This document shows, piece after piece, positions 7,094 to 17,900 of a DNA stretch of 64,000 nt (its first letter is position 1; each line of letters starts with the position of its first letter). Source of the DNA: Caldilineaceae bacterium. GTDB taxonomy: Bacteria > Chloroflexota > Anaerolineae > Caldilineales > Caldilineaceae. Under the pieces are notes generated by a model, which saw only the letters and a list, made by a program, of their open reading frames with translations, ran no database searches and was not told the DNA's origin. Location of the stretch: assembly GCA_022824025.1 (NCBI GenBank), contig JAJEBF010000013.1:62001-126000 (forward strand), in the 5' to 3' direction. Made by a program: the position numbers and the translations under genes.

Positions 7094-9539
7094 GCAAGCC
7101 GATCACATCGACCGAATTCCAGGCTTCTCGTTCATTGGCCCACTGTGCCAGCGCTGCAGTCTGTAACTCGTCTTCGGCAGCATTCAGACGGAGAGCAGCC
7201 TCTTCACTGCAGCGCAGTTCCACGCCGAAACTGCGGGGATCGCGGCCGGCGTTTGTCACCCGGGCGCGCAAGTTTTCGAGTCCTGCGGCTGCGGCATGGA
7301 TCTCGCCGTCGATGCTATCGCCTTCACTCAGGGCTCCTTCGGCCTGGTCGGTTAGCCCGTCCTGCATTCGTGCAAGCTGCCATCTCCATGGCACTGCCCC
7401 TGGGTCGTCAGCCGCTTCACAAAACACGTTCAGAGAGAAGTCCGCCTGGCTTGCGAGCGCCCCGCGGAAGAACTGATTCACGTTCGTGAAGTCGCGGCTG
7501 AACTGCGCCGGCGGCAGATCCTGCCGTGCCCGCCTGCCGTAGGCTTTGCTGGACAGACGCTCGTCCAGGATCGCCACCACGCCTCGATCCGCGGTGCGGC
7601 GAATTAGCCGGCCAAAGCCCTGTTTCAACGCCAGCGTCATCAGCGGCAGCATATACCTCCTGAAGCTGCTGCCCGTCTCCGCCTCGTCAAGCGCCTTCAT
7701 TCGGGCCTCATGCAGGGGATCGCTTGGGGTGGGGAATGGCAGTTTGTCCAATACCACCAGGCTTAGGTCGTCACCCGGCAAGTCGACTCCTTCCCAGAAG
7801 GATTTCGTGGCCAGCAGCACGCTGTGCGGGGTGTCGCGGAACCAATCCAGGAGGGCGTTGCGCGGCAACTCGCCCTGGGCCTGCAGAGGCCAGACGGACC
7901 CGCGCAGCCGCTCATGGACCTGCTGCAGCCCGCTCCAGCTGGTGAAGAGGCAAAGGGCCCTCCCGCGGCTCACATTGAGGAGCCGTTCAATCTCAGCCGC
8001 GACCGCGTCGAAAAAGGGATCTCTGTCCTTCCAGTTAAAGGCTGGCAGCTGCGGCTGGTACAGGAGGGCCTGTTGGGAATACTGGAAGACTGCGTCCGCG
8101 ATCAGCTCCAGCGGCTTTCCGACGACGCCGCACCGGCTCCTGAAGTGCTCAAAGCTTCCGTCCGTTGCCAGGGTGGCGCTGGTACAGATGACCGTGCGCT
8201 TCTCCTCCTCGAAGAGATGGCGAGACAGCTCTCTGGCAGGATCGATGGGCGCGGCATGCAGACGAAGTTTTATCTGACGGGAACCGCTGACTTTTTCGGC
8301 GTAACGAATTGAGATGTCGTCACCGGAGCTGCTCGCCACGGCCTGCAGCTTTCCCGCCAACGAACCCAGGCCCTTCACCGCCAGGTCATAGTTTGCTGCC
8401 TCTTCGGACTCCTCGACGGTGAGAGGCGGGCCTCCCGTATCCTCTGCCTGCTGAAAGGGATTTGCCTGACGCATGTCGTCCTGGAGCTTTTTCAGGCCTC
8501 CCGCGAGCTTTTTGATCTCTTCCAGTTCGCTCTCTACGCGGAACACTCGATCGTCGGACAGGTTTTCGACCTCAGAGAAGGCCAGCCGGTTGTGCCACCG
8601 CAGTTCGTCGAGCGACTCTGCATCCACATAGGCCTTGAAGACTTCACGACTGAGAAGCTGCTCCAGCGAAAAGTCAGAGGTCTCTACTTCGAAGACCGCG
8701 GTTGCGGTGTTTTCCAGCTGGTGCGCTTCATCGACAACGTACACCGCCGCTTCGGGCAGAATCGCCTGCCCCATCTCGCCCAGCTCCAGGGCATTGAGAA
8801 GAAGATGGTGATTGGTGATGACCACCTGCGCCTGTCGAGCCCGATCCCGCATCTGGTTGACAAAGCAGTTGTCTGAGAAGTGGACGCAATCCCTGCCGAT
8901 GCAGTCGTCGGGAAAACTGACGATTCGAGGCCGTAAGTCGTTCTTCAAGACAAAAGGCAGGTCATCCACGTCGCCTGAAGTGGTGCTTTTGAGCCAATCC
9001 GTGACGTGGTTGACCTGCCCGTCATCCTTGTCCAGCAGGGCAATCCGCCTTCTCTCCGGCGCCTCGCGTTCCCACTTCAGTGAACAGATGTAGTTATTCC
9101 GTCCTTTGACCACTACGGCCTCGATCGGACGATCCAGGACCTTGCTCAGAAGGGGAATGTCTTTGCGGTACAGTTGGTCTTGCAAAGATTTGTTCGCAGT
9201 TGCGATAACGACAGTCTGCTCGCTGAGAACGGCGGGGAGCAGGTAGGCGATTGACTTGCCCGTCCCGGTCGGCGCCTCGATCAGCGCCGGACGCCGTTCG
9301 AGAATCGCCTGTCGCACGATCGCCGCCATTTCCAACTGACCCGGTCTCTCCTCGAAATCGGCCATTCTGCTGGCTAAAGCGCCGTATGGCCCGAGAAACG
9401 CCGCCAGTTCCGCGCCTTCCAGTGGTGAAGGCGCCTGGTTGCCGCTGTCCTCGCCGTAGCCTGATTTACGCTCACTAACCTCAGACAGTGATGCGGTATC
9501 GGGCAGTTCTCCCAGATAGATCTGCTCTGCATTCGTCAT
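7074..9539 (-). CDS. dinG: DinG-family ATP-dependent DNA helicase (XPD-like, Fe-S)
   Basis: Superfamily-2 5'-3' DNA helicase of 821 residues, of the DinG/YoaA group involved in resolving R-loops and damaged replication structures. Walker A is APTGTGKS at residues 89-96 and the DEAH box is at 270-273. Four cysteines between them (C152, C213, C218, C225) match the ligands of the XPD-type iron-sulphur cluster. The C-terminal helicase half holds the motif LLATKSFWEGVDLPG and the motif VI segment QGFGRLIRR. No exonuclease domain precedes it. The start has AGGA upstream on the minus strand. The gene appears monocistronic. Confidence 0.92.
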   Translation of the reverse strand: MTNAEQIYLGELPDTASLSEVSERKSGYGEDSGNQAPSPLEGAELAAFLGPYGALASRMADFEERPGQLEMAAIVRQAILERRPALIEAPTGTGKSIAYLLPAVLSEQTVVIATANKSLQDQLYRKDIPLLSKVLDRPIEAVVVKGRNNYICSLKWEREAPERRRIALLDKDDGQVNHVTDWLKSTTSGDVDDLPFVLKNDLRPRIVSFPDDCIGRDCVHFSDNCFVNQMRDRARQAQVVITNHHLLLNALELGEMGQAILPEAAVYVVDEAHQLENTATAVFEVETSDFSLEQLLSREVFKAYVDAESLDELRWHNRLAFSEVENLSDDRVFRVESELEEIKKLAGGLKKLQDDMRQANPFQQAEDTGGPPLTVEESEEAANYDLAVKGLGSLAGKLQAVASSSGDDISIRYAEKVSGSRQIKLRLHAAPIDPARELSRHLFEEEKRTVICTSATLATDGSFEHFRSRCGVVGKPLELIADAVFQYSQQALLYQPQLPAFNWKDRDPFFDAVAAEIERLLNVSRGRALCLFTSWSGLQQVHERLRGSVWPLQAQGELPRNALLDWFRDTPHSVLLATKSFWEGVDLPGDDLSLVVLDKLPFPTPSDPLHEARMKALDEAETGSSFRRYMLPLMTLALKQGFGRLIRRTADRGVVAILDERLSSKAYGRRARQDLPPAQFSRDFTNVNQFFRGALASQADFSLNVFCEAADDPGAVPWRWQLARMQDGLTDQAEGALSEGDSIDGEIHAAAAGLENLRARVTNAGRDPRSFGVELRCSEEAALRLNAAEDELQTAALAQWANEREAWNSVDVIGLQKRRPA

Positions 9540-9572
9540 AGTAGAATCCTAGCACATCTGTGCCAGCCCAAC

Positions 9573-9614
9573 AAAAAGGAAGAACGCCCTCGTTCAACGA
9601 ACAGAGGGCGTTCT
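9573..9614 (-). terminator. Intrinsic terminator after the LysM/fasciclin gene
   Basis: On the minus strand AGAACGCCCTC and GAGGGCGTTCT form a perfect 11-bp stem (plus-strand arms 9604-9614 and 9581-9591) with a 12-nt loop, followed by TCCTTTTTGTT. It terminates the leftward transcript of the gene ending at 9656 and insulates it from the helicase gene. Confidence 0.85.
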
Positions 9615-9655
9615 CTATGCGATCCTGCCGCCGATTTCAGAGCCCTGAACAGGCG

Positions 9656-11512
9656 TTATTGTGAACTGTTTTCGTCCGGGTCGGGCAGGAGCTGGTGAAT
9701 GAAGTGTATGACGCCATTGGACGCCTCCACGTCAGACCGGACGATGCTGATTCCTCCGACTGTGGGGGTCCCGTCACCGCTTGCGCTGATCTCGATCGTT
9801 GATCCCTGCAGCGTGGTCAGCGAAGTCTGCGCAGCCAGGTCTGTCGTTGTCAGACTTCCGGATACTACATGGTACCGGAGCGTGTTGGCCAGCAGTTCAG
9901 AGTCCGCCATCAACATATCCAGTCTTGCTTCCGGCAACGAAGCAAAGGCCGCATTGGTTGGCGCGAAGATGGTAAACGGACCGCCACTGGATATCGACGA
10001 TGTCAGGCCTGCCAGGTCCAGCGCCAGCAGCAGGATATCCAGGTCCTCGTAGTCTTCGGCGACGTCAATCAGATTGTCGGTCGTCATGCCGGGATCGCTG
10101 GTTGGCTCCGGCATCGCTTCCGCGGTCGCGGCCGGTGTGGCTGCAGCGGTTGGCTCGGCAGTCGCAGCCGGCGCTGATGTCGGCTCCGGCATCGCCTCCT
10201 CCGTTGCGGCCGGCGTCGCGGTCGGCGTCTCGCCGATCACGACTTCAACCGTCGGAACGGGCGTCGGGGCCGTAACTGAGCCGACAGAGCCCACCTGCTG
10301 TTGGGTCGGGATTGTCAGGACATCACCGACTTCGATTAAGTCGCAGTTGGCCAGAGAGTTTACTGTACAGATGGCGTTCCAGTGTTCTGTGGTGCCAAAC
10401 GCGTCGGATGAAATCGTGCCCAGCGTGTCACCCTGTTTGACGGTGTACCGGCCGCCGACCGCAATCTCCCCGCCCGCGGTTTCCTGCAGGTCGCTCGTAA
10501 CCCCGCCTGGTTGCGAGACGACGACCCTGTCACCTTCAACCTGCTCACCTGAGTCATCAAGGAACAGAACGTTTTCGCCGGTCAAGGTATAGGAGAAGGG
10601 TACAGTTGTGTCGTTGAAAGTGACCAGGGTCACAATTTCTGACACGTCATCGACGCCAATCTCGCCGACTTTACGTTTTATGCCTCCCATCGAATCCAAC
10701 GAGCCTGTCAGGAAGACACTTTCCGACGGCGGGGAAGCATTGATGTAGCGGTCGAATCCGGCTTGCTTAAAGACGTAAAACCCTGTGCTGTCGTCCACCG
10801 GCTGGCTGTCCTGTGGATCATATTCCATCTTGATTGTGACAGGCTGGCCGGTATCAATCACTTCCAGGCCGAGGTAGTGCTTTTCGAACTGTTCATTCAA
10901 CTGTCCTTGCGCCCAGCTGGACCGCACGGCATTCGTCGTAACCACTGCTTCCGGCGCGGTCGATGCCTGGAGGCCAGAAGGCACAGGGGTGGCGGTTGCC
11001 GGGACTTCGGGCGTGGCGCCGCTGACAACTTGCTCACCTGATTCGTCGAGGAACTCGACGTTCTCTCCAGTCAGGGTATAGGAGAGGTCCAGCGATGTAT
11101 CGTTGAAGACAACGATCGTAACGATTTCGGCGGCATCTGTCGCGCCGATTTCGGCGACCTTTCTCTTGATGCCGCCCATCGTGTCCAGCGAGCCTGTCAC
11201 GAATACGCTTTCCGATGGCGGAGAGGCATTGATGTACCTGTCAAATCCGGACTGTTTGAAAACGTAGAAGCCGGCGTTTTCGTCCACGAGGTAACTGTTT
11301 TGGGGCTGGTATTCCAATTTGATTGTGACTGTTTGCGATGTATCCACCACCCGCAGACCCAGGTAGTGTTTGGCAAACTGTTCGTTCAGCTGCCCGCTTA
11401 CAACATTCGACTGTACGGAGCCCTGCACAGTTAACGCATAGGGGCCGACTACGAGTAAGAGCGCCAGCATTGCGGCCAGGGCCGCGAAGCGCCAGGTTAA
11501 TCTGATTTGCAT
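9656..11512 (-). CDS. Secreted protein with duplicated N-terminal domain, LysM and fasciclin domains
   Basis: A 618-residue exported protein with a hydrophobic N-terminal signal (LAAMLALLLVVGPYALTVQG). ATG 11512 is preceded by GGAGGAATTCG, far better than any in-frame upstream start. Residues about 38-155 and 195-315 are two copies of one unrecognised domain sharing QLNEQFxKHYLGL, GFYVFKQ, FDRYINASPPSESVF and TGENVxFLDxSGEQV. A LysM module follows (YTVKQGDTLGTISS...VGDVLTIP), then a Thr/Pro/Ala/Glu-rich linker with a repeated AMPEPTS unit, then a C-terminal fasciclin domain (FTIFAPTNAAFASLP, GxxHFIHQLL). It is probably peptidoglycan-bound and adhesive; the function of the duplicated domain is unknown. 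Confidence 0.85.
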   Translation of the reverse strand: MQIRLTWRFAALAAMLALLLVVGPYALTVQGSVQSNVVSGQLNEQFAKHYLGLRVVDTSQTVTIKLEYQPQNSYLVDENAGFYVFKQSGFDRYINASPPSESVFVTGSLDTMGGIKRKVAEIGATDAAEIVTIVVFNDTSLDLSYTLTGENVEFLDESGEQVVSGATPEVPATATPVPSGLQASTAPEAVVTTNAVRSSWAQGQLNEQFEKHYLGLEVIDTGQPVTIKMEYDPQDSQPVDDSTGFYVFKQAGFDRYINASPPSESVFLTGSLDSMGGIKRKVGEIGVDDVSEIVTLVTFNDTTVPFSYTLTGENVLFLDDSGEQVEGDRVVVSQPGGVTSDLQETAGGEIAVGGRYTVKQGDTLGTISSDAFGTTEHWNAICTVNSLANCDLIEVGDVLTIPTQQQVGSVGSVTAPTPVPTVEVVIGETPTATPAATEEAMPEPTSAPAATAEPTAAATPAATAEAMPEPTSDPGMTTDNLIDVAEDYEDLDILLLALDLAGLTSSISSGGPFTIFAPTNAAFASLPEARLDMLMADSELLANTLRYHVVSGSLTTTDLAAQTSLTTLQGSTIEISASGDGTPTVGGISIVRSDVEASNGVIHFIHQLLPDPDENSSQ

Positions 11513-11650
11513 CGAATTCCTCCAAATCCCGCCTGAATAGTCCGACCTGCCGTCCGGTCTGTGAAAACGCTGGTTCCTTGGCCCAATCGCCGACACAGGT
11601 TCCCTCCCAGTAGACCGACGCGGTTCAGGGACATTTCACGAATCATATCC

Positions 11651-11680
11651 AGTGTATCTAATCTGACGGCTGAAATCCAA
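11651..11680 (-). promoter_or_regulatory. Possible promoter of the LysM/fasciclin gene
   Basis: On the minus strand TTGGAT (plus 11675-11680) and TACACT (plus 11651-11656) are separated by 18 bases, about 140 bases upstream of the start at 11512. The match is moderate. Confidence 0.35.
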
Positions 11681-11781
11681 CACGCCGGACCCTATTTCCA
11701 ACCCGATCCCGCTTTAGTTTTGCCGTATCCCGTTAGCTCGTGGCGCGACCGTAGGCACAACGCATTGCAATCGTTGAATTG

Positions 11782-14664
11782 CTATGGCAGGTATCGGCGT
11801 TTCACGATAAGATGGTGACAAGGTTGATTGCTGGCTTCGTCAACTCGATGCGGGATGAGAATCGGGGCGCCAATGGGATTTCCATTGGCGTCAGTTACTT
11901 GGAGGGTGAGCCTCTGTGGTGAGTTCTGCCCGTAAATTGGAAAGTCGAAGCGGCCGGTGTCACCCGCGCCGGTTTTGGAGACCGCCTGGTAGGTATTGTC
12001 CCAGGCATCGATGAGCTTAACGCTAATACCGGGGAGCGGCCTGCCCTGTTCGTCAACCGCCATTCCCATGACGTACTGGCCGGGGCACTGGTCGTCGTGC
12101 CAGAGTCGATCCAAATGAAACTGAAAGGGCCCAATGTCGACCGATCCGGTTACCTCTGTCAGCTGCCCCCCTGTGAATATCTCCGGTGAAATCAGAGCGC
12201 CGGCATTGGCAATATCGATGCCGACTTCCAGTCCCGTGTATTCAGACAGCGCGACCATGTCGTCGCACCGACCAAGGTAGACAGGAAACTTAGGGCCCGC
12301 ATTCCAGGCGAGGGCGCCGCTCCGGTCTCTGAGCAGCCTGCCGGGGTCGCTAACTGGATGGGTTGATTCCTCCTTCGACCAACAGTTGTTGCAGGCTGGA
12401 ATCGGCTCCGCGGGAAGTCCGAATGGATCGGGAAGCGCCAGCATGGCGCGCCTGGCTCCTCCTTCGATTCCGCAGAAGCCCAGCAGACGCGATTCCTGGC
12501 CGGACTCCGTCTGCCGCGTCGCATAGACGGGCGCTGAAGGGAAGTCTACCACGCTGTCGGCCAGAGGCATGGTTTCCTCGCCTGGCTGGTCTTGGCCCTC
12601 GTCCTGATTCAGTGCGGACGCGTAGGCGGCGGCGGCCTCCAACCAGTTTGCGCTGAAGAGTTCGCCGCCCTCTTGCCGGCAGGTAAGGCCAAGCGGGCAC
12701 ACATCCAGCAGCTTCAAGCTCTCCGGAATGGTGAAGGCCCAGTCTCCCTCTTCCGTTCCTGCCCCCAGGATTTCCGTAAACGCCGGATCCTCGTGAACCG
12801 TGCGCATGAATCGATTCCAAACAGGCGCCGCGGCGCCCGCCCCCGTAGCGTTTCGCATGGGGCGGCCATCGGTGTTGCCCACCCAAACGCCTGCCAGAAG
12901 ATGGCGCGTATACCCCATAGTCCAGGCGTCGCGATTGTTGTCGGTCGTGCCGGTCTTGGCCGCAACCGGCCTGCTCAAGGTCAGGTTGCTTCCGGCGCCG
13001 AACATGGGCACTCTTGCCGGGTCATCGCTGAGGATATCGGTCACCATGGCAGCGGACGCCTCTGAAATCGCGGCCACGGGGGTTGAGGCGCTGTCTTCGA
13101 GCAGAGTTTGGCCTTGTCCATCCATGATGGTGAGTACGTATCGCGGCGAGAGATGGCGCCCTCCGTTGGCCATCGTGTGATAGGCGGAAGCCAGGTCGAG
13201 CAGCGTCACCTCGCCGCCGCCCAGCGTCAGGCTCAGCCCGTACCAGTCGGTTCCCCGATGCAGGCTTTTGATGCCCATTCTGCGTGCGCTCTCCAGCATT
13301 CGCTCGACGCTTACTGCATCAAGTAGTTTTACGGCGGGGACGTTATAGCTGTTTGCAAGAGCCGTTCGCGCGGTAACCGGGCCGTGAAACTCTCGATCAT
13401 AGTTCAGGGGCTGGTACTCCTCGATGGTACTGACCGTATAGGTAATTGGCGTATCCCAGATTACCGTCGCCGGGCTGATCAGATTGTCGTTGAGCGCGGT
13501 CGCGTAGAGCACCGGCTTGATCGCGCTGCCCGGCTGCCGCGGGCTGACAGCGACATTGACCTGTCCGTCAATCACTTCGTCGCCGAAGTCAACGCTGCCC
13601 ACCATGGCCAGAATTTCGGCGGTCCCCGGCTTGAGAGCGATGAGCGCGCCGTTGTTCATGTCGTAGCGAGGGCTAAGCGCAGCGACCTGTTCCGCTACCA
13701 CCTGTTGGGCCGTCTCCTGAAGAGACAGGTCAAGGGTGGTAAAGATGTGGAGTCCCCCGCGCCGTACAAAGCCCTCCCCCAATGAGTCATCCAGCTCGCT
13801 GATCACAAAGTCCACAAAATGGGGCGCGCGCGGCGAGTGTATTTCCGGCGACCCGCCGAGCGCCACGGCAGCGCCAAACGCCGCGTTTGCCTGGTCAAGG
13901 GTCAGGAAACCGTGCCGCACCATCAGCGACAGAACGGTACGCTGCCTTTCCTTGGCCGTCTCGAGGTTTTCGAACAGGTCGAAACGTGCAGGGGATTGAG
14001 GAATGCCGGCGATCAGGGTTGCCTCAGCCAAGCTCAAGTCCGCGGCGGATTTGCCAAAGTAGGTGCGCGCCGCGGCTTGGGGCCCGTAGGCGAGGCGGCC
14101 GTAGTTGAGTAGATTCAGATAGAGTTCCAGTAACTCTTCTTTTGTGTAGGACTGTGTTAACTCGGCGGCCAGACCCGCTTCAGCAATTTTGCGGTCGAAG
14201 GTCTGATCGTAACGTTCCTCGGAACCCAGGAACAGGTTGCGGGCCAGCTGCATCGTGATCGTACTTGCTCCTGATACGATTTCGCCCTGCTCGACATTCT
14301 GCAACGCGGCGCCGGCGATCCGGACCGGATCGATTCCCGGGTTCGTGAAGAAAGTAGCGTCTTCGGTTGCAATCGTGGCGTTTATCAGGTGCGGGGAGAC
14401 CTGATCGAGAGGAATCCATTCACGGCGCCCCTCTCCGATCAGTTCGGCAAGCAGCCTACCGTTACGGTCGTATACAAACGTCGTCTCGAATACCCGCGGC
14501 AGCGGCCCGGGCTGGTACAGCTGCAGATAGGCCTCGGCAACGTCGGAAAGCGAAATCGCGGGCCGCCTTCCCACGGCCCCGTCGCGGGAACTGCATCCCG
14601 CCAGGATGAGAGCCCACAGCAATAGGAAAATCGAGCAACGTCCACACAAAGACGTTCGAGGCAT
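11782..14664 (-). CDS. Penicillin-binding protein 1A-like bifunctional peptidoglycan synthase, predicted lipoprotein
   Basis: Class A PBP of 960 residues that polymerises glycan strands and crosslinks peptides outside the membrane. The glycosyltransferase domain has catalytic Glu101 in EDATFFTNPG and the STITMQLARNLFLG block. The transpeptidase domain has the SxxK serine at 380 (SAIK), SYN at 439-441 and KTGTT at 570-574. The N-terminus ends in lipobox LAGC (Cys24), so the enzyme is probably anchored by lipid rather than a transmembrane helix. After the catalytic core comes an Ala/Glu-rich linker and a C-terminal region ending in a carboxypeptidase-regulatory-like beta domain (GMAVDEQGRPLPGISVKLID). 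It is a paralogue of the next gene upstream. Confidence 0.9.
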   Translation of the reverse strand: MPRTSLCGRCSIFLLLWALILAGCSSRDGAVGRRPAISLSDVAEAYLQLYQPGPLPRVFETTFVYDRNGRLLAELIGEGRREWIPLDQVSPHLINATIATEDATFFTNPGIDPVRIAGAALQNVEQGEIVSGASTITMQLARNLFLGSEERYDQTFDRKIAEAGLAAELTQSYTKEELLELYLNLLNYGRLAYGPQAAARTYFGKSAADLSLAEATLIAGIPQSPARFDLFENLETAKERQRTVLSLMVRHGFLTLDQANAAFGAAVALGGSPEIHSPRAPHFVDFVISELDDSLGEGFVRRGGLHIFTTLDLSLQETAQQVVAEQVAALSPRYDMNNGALIALKPGTAEILAMVGSVDFGDEVIDGQVNVAVSPRQPGSAIKPVLYATALNDNLISPATVIWDTPITYTVSTIEEYQPLNYDREFHGPVTARTALANSYNVPAVKLLDAVSVERMLESARRMGIKSLHRGTDWYGLSLTLGGGEVTLLDLASAYHTMANGGRHLSPRYVLTIMDGQGQTLLEDSASTPVAAISEASAAMVTDILSDDPARVPMFGAGSNLTLSRPVAAKTGTTDNNRDAWTMGYTRHLLAGVWVGNTDGRPMRNATGAGAAAPVWNRFMRTVHEDPAFTEILGAGTEEGDWAFTIPESLKLLDVCPLGLTCRQEGGELFSANWLEAAAAYASALNQDEGQDQPGEETMPLADSVVDFPSAPVYATRQTESGQESRLLGFCGIEGGARRAMLALPDPFGLPAEPIPACNNCWSKEESTHPVSDPGRLLRDRSGALAWNAGPKFPVYLGRCDDMVALSEYTGLEVGIDIANAGALISPEIFTGGQLTEVTGSVDIGPFQFHLDRLWHDDQCPGQYVMGMAVDEQGRPLPGISVKLIDAWDNTYQAVSKTGAGDTGRFDFPIYGQNSPQRLTLQVTDANGNPIGAPILIPHRVDEASNQPCHHLIVKRRYLP

Positions 14665-14917
14665 GTGACTTCAAAGTCTGATTCAATGTGCTCTGTCAGT
14701 GGACTCTTAGGCGTTTGTCCCGCGGTGTAGACGCCGCGTAGACAAAGCGGGTTCGTTCTTAACGCATGGAGTCTATCCTGAATAACGGTATGACGGGGCG
14801 AAACGGTTCCACGAGTTTTGGGCGTCTAAGAGAAAGGATTCTCACGCGCCTGACTGGTGGAAGGGCGCCCCCTCCATTCCATGATGCTTTGCCTGCTTAC
14901 TCTTTTGCCCGAATTGC

Positions 14918-17900
14918 CTACTCATAGGGATTATGATAGATGTCCAGGTTTTCGGGGATGTGCAGCAGGTCGCCGGGGCGGAGAATGTTGTAGGGACGGA
15001 CCGCGTTTGGATTGGCTGCCCGGAGCAGACTGATGGGAATGTCGTACTTGAAGGCAATGTTCACCCAGGAATCGCCCGATTGCACTTCATGGATCATGCT
15101 CTCTTCATGGAGACGAATGGGAATGCCGCGGGGGAGGAGAAGACGCTCGCCGTTCAATGCGCCGCGCACGTGCAGATTTGCGTTTCGCAAGATGCTCTCC
15201 GGCAGCCCGTGGGAGCGCGCCAAACCTGCCCAACTGTCGCCCGCTCTCGCCGTGTAGTAGCGAAGGTCCGAGCAGGAGCCGAGAGAAACCGGAATCTCAT
15301 TTTGCATGCTCCAAGAGAGAAGCCGGAACTTCTCCAGTTCCGTCGCGGGGAAATACATGAGGTCTTCCCGATAGACCGGCGGCGGTGTATTGATTCCTGG
15401 ATCGTCCTCATCAACTTGAATCTCAGGCATTGGCCGCAGGGGTCTGCCGACCGTTGAGTAGCCAGGGGGAAAGGCGAGGCCGACCCAACTTGACAGTCTC
15501 AGAAGTGAACGGGTCTCCGGCTGGCTGGATGTCCTGCCCCCGTTCACCGCGCCGACGGTCTCGTCAACGATACAGTAGGAAAGGTCCTTGAAATCGCCTG
15601 AGCGGGCGAAGTGGGTGGGCAGCGACCTTCCCGTTACCACCGTGCCGGCCAACAGGCCGTTGCCGCGTGTTTTGCTCAGCCAGCTGGAGGTGAAGAACTC
15701 GCCGCCGGTTCGACAGCGCACCGCCGGCGGGCAGTCGGGCAACTGAACGACCGAATCAGGAACTTCAAAGGTCCAGAGATTGGGATCATCGGGCGCGCCG
15801 ATCAGCTTTCGCATGCCCTTGTCCGCGATCACGGCCTCCATGAAATTGTGCCAGAGAGGGGCAGCGCCGGCCGCGCCGCTGTTGCCCCACATCGGCGTGC
15901 CGTCGCTGTTCCCGGTCCACACGCCCGCCACAAGATAGCGCGTGAAACCCACGGTCCAGTTGTCCTTGAAATTGGTTGTCGTGCCCGTTTTGGCAGCCGC
16001 GGGCATGCTCAGTTTCAACCTGCTGTTCAGGCCGAACGCAGGTTTTCGGGCCTCGTTGTCGCTCAGAATGTCGGCGATCTGAAAGGCCACGCCTGGTGAA
16101 ATGATCTGTTTTGTTCTTACCGGCGGCGGGGAGCGGTAGCGGCCCAGATCATCCACCATAAAAAGCGCAAACTGGGGGGGCGCGTATTGACCCTGGTTGG
16201 CAAATGTGCGGAACGCGTTGGTCAGCTCCAGCAGCGAGATTTCGCCTGCGCCGAGTGACAGGCTCAGACCGTAACTGTCCGGCTCACGCGTCAGGCTTGT
16301 GATGCCGAACTCCTTCGCTTTTGACACGAGGCGTTCGTTGCCAACTGAGGCCAGGAGTTTTACGGCCGGCACATTGTAACTGTTGGCCAGCGCGGTTCGA
16401 ACCGTTACAGGACCGTGGAAGGTTCGATCATAGTTACGCGGGCTATAGAAGTACCCCATGCCGACAGCATAGGCAGTCGGCGTGTCCCAGATTACGGTGG
16501 CCGGTGAAATCACGTCTTCCGAGAGCGCAGTTGCGTAGAGGATCGGCTTGAAGGAGCTGCCAGGCTGCCGCAGGCTTGTCGAGAGATTGACCTGGCCTGA
16601 ATCTTCTTCGTTGAAATCAACCCCGCCGACCATGGCCAGGATCTCACCCGTCTGCGGCTGAATTGCCACGAGCGCGCCGTTTGTCATCCGGTACGCTTTG
16701 CCGACCTTGTCAATCCAGGACTTGAGCTCCTGTTCAGCGAGCACCTGCATCGGCATGTCCAGCGAGGTGATGATGTGCATTCCGGAGCGGCGCATTTTCC
16801 AGCGCCCGTCCTCGATTCCCAGGGCCTCTGCCATTCGCTGCTCCAGCGCACGCTCCACATAGAGAACAAAGTGCGGGGCCAGATAGTCCTTCTTTTCCGA
16901 GCTTCCAATCAGGAGGATCTCCTCCTCGAAAATGGCATCGGCCCTTTCCTGCGACAGAAATTCATGCCGCACCATCAGATTGAGCACGACCCGCTGCCTC
17001 TGTTTGGCCGCGTCGAAATTGCGGAACAGATCAAAGGACGCCGGCTGCTGGGGGACGCCTGCCAGAATCGTGGCCTCCGCCCAGTTCAGGTCAATTGCGC
17101 TCTTGCCAAAGTAGACCTGGGCCGCGGCTTCAGGGCCGTAGGCCAGGTGACCATAGTTGACAAGGTTCAGGTAGATCTCCAACAGTTCATCTTTGTTGAA
17201 GAGGATCGTCAGGTCGTGCGCGAGCCCGATCTCATGGATCTTTCGGTCGATCGTCTGCTCGAACCGTTCTTCAGGCCCCAGGAAGAGGTTGCGCGCCAAC
17301 TGCATCGTAATCGTGCTTGCGCCGGAGGCGATGGACTGGGTCTGAACATTCTGAAGCGCCGCGCCGACGATCCGGCGGCTATCCACCCCGCGATTGGTAA
17401 AGAACGAAGCGTCTTCGGTTGCCACAGTGGCCGAGATCAGAGCAGGGGATATCTGGTCGAGCGTCACCCAGGTCCTGCGCCCCTCTTCAAAGAATTCAGC
17501 CAGGAGCACGCCGTTGCGATCGTACACGCGGGTCGTCTCGAATAACTTTGGCAGTTTTCCTTCTGGCTGGTATTGCTGCAGATAATGTTCGACAACCGTT
17601 TTGATCGATCCTTCAGGACGAGGTCCCAGCCTTTCGGGGACAAGCTCGTCCAACGAGGGCGCTTCCATTTCGTCGAACCCGAAGGGCAATCCTTCAAGAC
17701 CCAACTCCTGTTCTTGTGATTCATCTCCTGAACAGGCCGCCGCCAGCGCGAGGACGAAGAGCAGAACGAGCGAAAGCGCCGCCCGCCGCGCGCGCGCGTT
17801 CCATCCGTTCTTGCGCCATCCGTCCGCCCAGAAGGGCAGCCCCTCACCGCTCACTAAGTTTTTCTTCGTCCTGGCCTCGCCTTTAACGCAACTTTGTCCT

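Noticed and set aside
10085..10260. Repetitive GC-rich DNA resembling a tandem array
   Set aside because: It encodes the Thr/Pro/Ala/Glu linker of the LysM/fasciclin protein; the repetition follows from the protein sequence.
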